DNA of 10,187 nucleotides from NCBI GenBank assembly GCA_938017885.1, contig CALIJD010000001.1:1-10187 (forward strand), read 5' to 3'. Source of the stretch: an uncultured Granulicatella sp. GTDB lineage: Bacteria > Bacillota > Bacilli > Lactobacillales > Aerococcaceae. The translations under genes were made by a program, and so were the position numbers. This document shows positions 7,047 to 10,187 of the stretch, one piece after another. Numbering within the stretch: position 1 is the stretch's first letter; each line of letters opens with the position of its first letter. Under the pieces are notes generated by a model that was not told the origin of the DNA, made no database searches, and saw only the letters and a list, made by a program, of their open reading frames with translations.

Positions 7047-7211
7047 TGTGTAAAATATGCAGCAGAAATATAGAAGCTCGTCAACAGTCCTAGCCTTTAG
7101 GGTAAGGTAGTAACCACGGCTGCAAAGGTGAACCCTTGTAGTGACTGCACGAATCGAAGATTTCGCGATTATTTTACTCCAAAAAATAAACAATTATTGG
7201 AGGAATGTTCA
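7047..7211 (+). ncRNA. rpsD 5' leader, probable S4 autoregulatory element
   Basis: The leader is far longer than needed for initiation and holds several possible helices. TGCAGC (7058-7063) can pair with GCTGCA (7119-7124). CCTA (7089-7092) can pair with TAGG (7098-7101). The loop CCTT (7094-7097) could also pair with AAGG (7104-7107), forming a pseudoknot. A further hairpin brings AATCG together with CGATT in the 7151-7170 region. CCACGGCT (7114-7121) matches the octamer I recall from Lactobacillales 16S rRNA in the 500-region bound by S4. In Bacillus, S4 is known to repress its own synthesis through the rpsD leader, so a translational feedback element is likely here. No T-run follows the helices, which argues against attenuation. 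The reading frame that stays open through it from GTG 7128 is not a gene. Confidence 0.6.
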
Positions 7212-7823
7212 ATGTCACGTTACACTGGACCAAGCTGGAAGTTATCTCGTCGTTTAGGCATTTCACTTTCAGGAACAGGAAAAGAAATCGCTCGTCGTCC
7301 ATACGCACCAGGTCAACACGGACCAAATAGCCGTAAAAAATTATCTGAGTATGGTCAACAATTACAAGAAAAACAAAAATTACGTCATATGTACGGTATG
7401 AACGAACGTCAATTTGCTACTTTATTCAAAAAAGCTGGCAAAATTAAAGAAGGTAAACATGGTGAAAACTTCATGGTTCTTCTTGAACAACGTTTAGATA
7501 ACGTAGTATACCGTTTAGGTTTAGCAACTACTCGTCGTCAAGCTCGTCAATTAGTAAACCACGGTCACATCACTGTGAACGGTAAACGCGTAGATATCCC
7601 TTCATTCCAAGTACAAGTTGGCGATGTTGTGGGTGTTCGTGAAAAATCACGTAACTTAACAATCATTAAAGAAGCTTTAGAAGCTTTATATGGTCGTCCA
7701 GAGTTCGTTACTTTCGACGAAGATAAATTAGAAGGTTCATTAAACCGTCTACCATTACGTGACGAGTTAACTTCTGAAGTTGACGAATCACTAGTCGTTG
7801 AATACTATAACAAACTTGGCTAA
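7212..7823 (+). CDS. rpsD: 30S ribosomal protein S4
   Basis: S4 is a primary 16S rRNA-binding protein that nucleates assembly of the 30S body and helps keep decoding accurate. The 203-residue protein begins [25 protein letters not shown], followed by [11 protein letters not shown], the form without the zinc-binding cysteines found in some other bacteria. The S4 RNA-binding domain is seen at [31 protein letters not shown]. The ATG at 7212 is chosen because GGAGGA (7199-7204) lies 7 bases upstream and S4 proteins start MSRYTGP or MARYTGP; upstream GTG and ATG codons lie in the leader. Codon use is that of a highly expressed gene, with many CGT, GGT and TTA codons. It is monocistronic, with its own promoter, leader and terminator, and is separate from the large ribosomal operons, as in Bacillus. 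Confidence 0.98.
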   Translation: MSRYTGPSWKLSRRLGISLSGTGKEIARRPYAPGQHGPNSRKKLSEYGQQLQEKQKLRHMYGMNERQFATLFKKAGKIKEGKHGENFMVLLEQRLDNVVYRLGLATTRRQARQLVNHGHITVNGKRVDIPSFQVQVGDVVGVREKSRNLTIIKEALEALYGRPEFVTFDEDKLEGSLNRLPLRDELTSEVDESLVVEYYNKLG

Positions 7824-7840
7824 TCTTATTAGACAAGTTC

Positions 7841-7877
7841 AAAACTGGAATTCACTATTGTGGATTCCAGTTTTTTT
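7841..7877 (+). terminator. rpsD intrinsic terminator
   Basis: A 15-bp stem runs from 7841-7855 to 7860-7874, with a TATT loop and one T/G wobble. The core is ACTGGAATTCAC paired with GTGGATTCCAGT. It is followed by a T-run through 7877. It is the strongest terminator in the window and seals the rpsD transcript. Confidence 0.95.
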
Positions 7878-7934
7878 ATTTATAATTTTTATGAAAGTAT
7901 AGTAAATAATCATGATAGAAAGAGGTAGTATCAA

Positions 7935-8351
7935 ATGATTCGTTATGTTGAAAATCCAGTTGTCACTTTAGAAGCGGTTCTGCCTTTATATGAAGCAGTA
8001 GGATGGACAAATTACACGCAAAATCCAGGAATGCTTGAAGTTGCTTATAAAAATTCGCTTCATGTATTAGCAGCGTTTAATGAGGAAGGAATACTCGTTG
8101 GAGTACTGCGTGCGGTTGGAGACGCGGCGTCTATTCTGTTTATTCAAGATATTTTAGTGTACCCTGAATACCAACATCAAGGAATAGGAACAAAATTGTT
8201 ACAACAGACTCTAGAAAAGTACAAGAATGTGTATCAAATTCAACTAGCAACTGATGATTTAAAGAAAACAGTTTCTTTTTATGAATCTAATGGGTTCACA
8301 AGTCTAACATCTCTAAATTGCGTTTCTTTCATGTATACAGGTAACCAGTGA
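7935..8351 (+). CDS. GNAT-family N-acetyltransferase
   Basis: This 138-residue acetyl-CoA-dependent transferase is of unknown substrate and probably cytoplasmic. The acetyl-CoA-binding motif A is IQDILVYPEYQHQGIGTKLLQ (70-90), with the pyrophosphate loop QHQGIG (80-85). The late motif FYESNGF (115-121) supplies the usual Tyr of the fold. The opening VTLEAVLPLYEAVGWTNYTQNP resembles small stand-alone GNAT proteins common in Firmicutes. AGAGGT (7921-7926) lies 8 bases before the ATG. A weak -10 (TATAGT, 7898-7903) is possible just downstream of the rpsD terminator. It is separated from its neighbours by that terminator and by a 71-bp gap with a promoter, so it is probably a single-gene unit, and context does not suggest a substrate. 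Confidence 0.92.
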   Translation: MIRYVENPVVTLEAVLPLYEAVGWTNYTQNPGMLEVAYKNSLHVLAAFNEEGILVGVLRAVGDAASILFIQDILVYPEYQHQGIGTKLLQQTLEKYKNVYQIQLATDDLKKTVSFYESNGFTSLTSLNCVSFMYTGNQ

Positions 8352-8380
8352 GCAAACTTTACTAACTTTTTATGATTTTA

Positions 8381-8389
8381 TGTTAGAAT
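8381..8389 (+). promoter_or_regulatory. Extended -10 promoter for the HesB/YneR-like gene
   Basis: TGT followed by TAGAAT (8384-8389) forms an extended -10 element. No good -35 is seen at 17 bases. Transcription would begin near 8396, leaving a leader of about 27 bases before the ATG at 8423. Confidence 0.5.
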
Positions 8390-8422
8390 GAGAGTGTAAA
8401 TTAAAAGGAAAGAGTGGATACA

Positions 8423-8728
8423 ATGCAATTAACAATTGATAAAAAAGCACAAGCATGGTTCGAAGAAGAAATGGGTGTATCTAAAGAACGTGGTGTTCGT
8501 TTCCTGGGTAAAGTATACGGATGCAGTCCAATTCATGAAGGCTTCTCTTTAGCTGTTGAAGTAGATGCTCCAAGTAATCCTTATGTGAGCGTTGAAGAAA
8601 ATGGTATTACTTACTTTGTTGAAACTGGAGATGAATGGTTTTTCCAAGGACATAATTTAGAAGTAAGCTTTGATGAGAAATTGAAAGAGCCAAGCTACAA
8701 TTATACAAAAATTGCCGACTTAGGTTGA
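8423..8728 (+). CDS. HesB/YneR-like protein, iron-sulfur biosynthesis fold
   Basis: This 101-residue protein has the pattern of the HesB-like (IscA-fold) family in its YneR-type branch. It opens MQLTIDKKAQAWFEEEMGV, continues to a GVRFLGKVYGCSPIHEGFSLAVEV block (about 24-47), and ends with GDEWFFQGHNLEVSFDEKLKEPSYNY. Only one cysteine is present (C34). The two C-terminal cysteines that bind iron or the cluster in true A-type carriers are absent, so a carrier role should not be assumed. The start is the ATG at 8423, matching the MxLTIxxxA opening of relatives; an in-frame GTG at 8414 would add three residues and cannot be excluded, since AAAGGAAAG (8404-8412) sits between the usual distances for the two. 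It appears monocistronic, with its own promoter and terminator. Confidence 0.85.
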   Translation: MQLTIDKKAQAWFEEEMGVSKERGVRFLGKVYGCSPIHEGFSLAVEVDAPSNPYVSVEENGITYFVETGDEWFFQGHNLEVSFDEKLKEPSYNYTKIADLG

Positions 8729-8737
8729 TAAAAAGAA

Positions 8738-8768
8738 GGGAGTCATTGAGTGCGTGACTCCCGTTTTT
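8738..8768 (+). terminator. Intrinsic terminator after the HesB/YneR-like gene
   Basis: GGGAGTCA (8738-8745) pairs with TGACTCCC (8755-8762) around a 9-base loop, followed by G and a run of five T (8764-8768). It lies 9 bases after the stop codon. Confidence 0.92.
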
Positions 8769-8770
8769 AT

Positions 8771-8799
8771 TGGACATTTTTGCCTATGTAGAGTACAGT
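8771..8799 (+). promoter_or_regulatory. Probable tgt promoter
   Basis: TGGACA (8771-8776) matches the -35 consensus at five of six bases. It is 17 bases from TACAGT (8794-8799), a fair -10. It begins 3 bases after the upstream terminator T-run. The predicted leader is about 28 bases. Confidence 0.55.
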
Positions 8800-8812
8800 T
8801 AGGTAGTTATGA

Positions 8813-9979
<1,167 letters not shown>

Positions 9980-10006
9980 TTCTTATAGAAAAATCCGGTC
10001 ATTTTT

Positions 10007-10014
10007 GTTAAAGT
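10007..10014 (+). promoter_or_regulatory. Possible yajC promoter (extended -10)
   Basis: TG at 10006-10007, a T, then TAAAGT (10009-10014) could act as an extended -10. There is no clear -35. yajC might instead be read through from tgt, since no convincing terminator lies between them. Confidence 0.3.
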
Positions 10015-10047
10015 AAGACTATAGATTTAAAGAAATGAGGAAAGATT

Positions 10048-10187
10048 ATGGATCAAACAACATTATTAATTTTATACGTAGTAGTAGCGGGTGGAGCATT
10101 CTGGTTCTTTGGACGTAAACAACGTCAAAGAGTTAAAGAGATGCAGGAAAGAATGGATGCCATTAAACCAGGTGATAGCGTTGTTAC
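10048..10187 (+). CDS. yajC: Preprotein translocase accessory subunit YajC (3' end outside the window)
   Basis: YajC is a small single-span membrane protein that associates with SecDF and the SecYEG translocon. The 46 visible codons show a short N-terminus, one hydrophobic membrane segment (LLILYVVVAGGAFWFFG, about residues 6-22), a basic cytoplasmic stretch (RKQRQRVKEMQERM) and the start of the conserved block DAIKPGDSVVT. GAGGAAAG (10037-10044) precedes the ATG at 10048. The gene is cut by the window end; family members run roughly 90-120 residues. Its position after tgt is typical. Confidence 0.93.
   Translation, partial: MDQTTLLILYVVVAGGAFWFFGRKQRQRVKEMQERMDAIKPGDSVV

Noticed and set aside
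7128..7211. N-terminal extension of S4 starting at GTG 7128 ([12 protein letters not shown]...)
   Set aside because: The stretch belongs to the untranslated leader. S4 proteins begin MSRYTGP, and the ribosome binding site GGAGGA lies just before ATG 7212.
9989..10006. Hairpin AAAAAT...ATTTTT between tgt and yajC as a terminator
   Set aside because: The stem is only six A/T pairs around CCGGTC, too weak to call an intrinsic terminator.

Overview
The window looks like core chromosome of a low-GC Gram-positive bacterium of the order Lactobacillales. The evidence is AT-rich codon use, strong GGAGG-type ribosome binding sites, the gene order rnz–SDR–recJ–apt (familiar from streptococci and enterococci), a class II HMG-CoA reductase of the mevalonate pathway, and an S4 protein of the Firmicute type. 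A Carnobacteriaceae-like member (for example near Granulicatella) is a guess only. There is no sign of a phage, insertion sequence, CRISPR array, tRNA or rRNA.

Layout. (1) Positions 1-4205, plus strand, form one tightly packed operon: the C-terminal half of RNase Z, a short-chain dehydrogenase overlapping it by 14 bp, the single-strand exonuclease RecJ, and adenine phosphoribosyltransferase. The first ~56 bases do not fit RNase Z, and homology begins exactly at a GATC. recJ is split by a -1 frame change near 3249. (2) A bidirectional terminator (4218-4247) separates this operon from mvaA, which runs on the minus strand (4254-5534) and starts at an extended -10 promoter. (3) Divergent from mvaA, a two-gene unit encodes a protein of unknown function and an acyl-ACP thioesterase (5651-7006). 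(4) rpsD follows with a near-consensus promoter, a ~165-nt leader that probably carries the S4 autoregulatory structure, and a strong terminator. (5) Short single-gene units follow: a GNAT acetyltransferase, a HesB/YneR-like protein (with terminator), the tRNA-guanine transglycosylase tgt, and the start of yajC, which is cut by the window end.

Together these are mostly housekeeping functions: tRNA 3' maturation and tRNA modification, DNA repair, purine salvage, isoprenoid and fatty-acid supply, ribosome assembly and protein export. I found no convincing novel multi-gene system. The points most worth a second look are the broken recJ frame, where a canonical in-phase slippery heptamer with an upstream SD-like sequence could restore the reading; the rpsD leader, which shares an octamer with the S4-binding region of 16S rRNA; and the abrupt junction at the left end.
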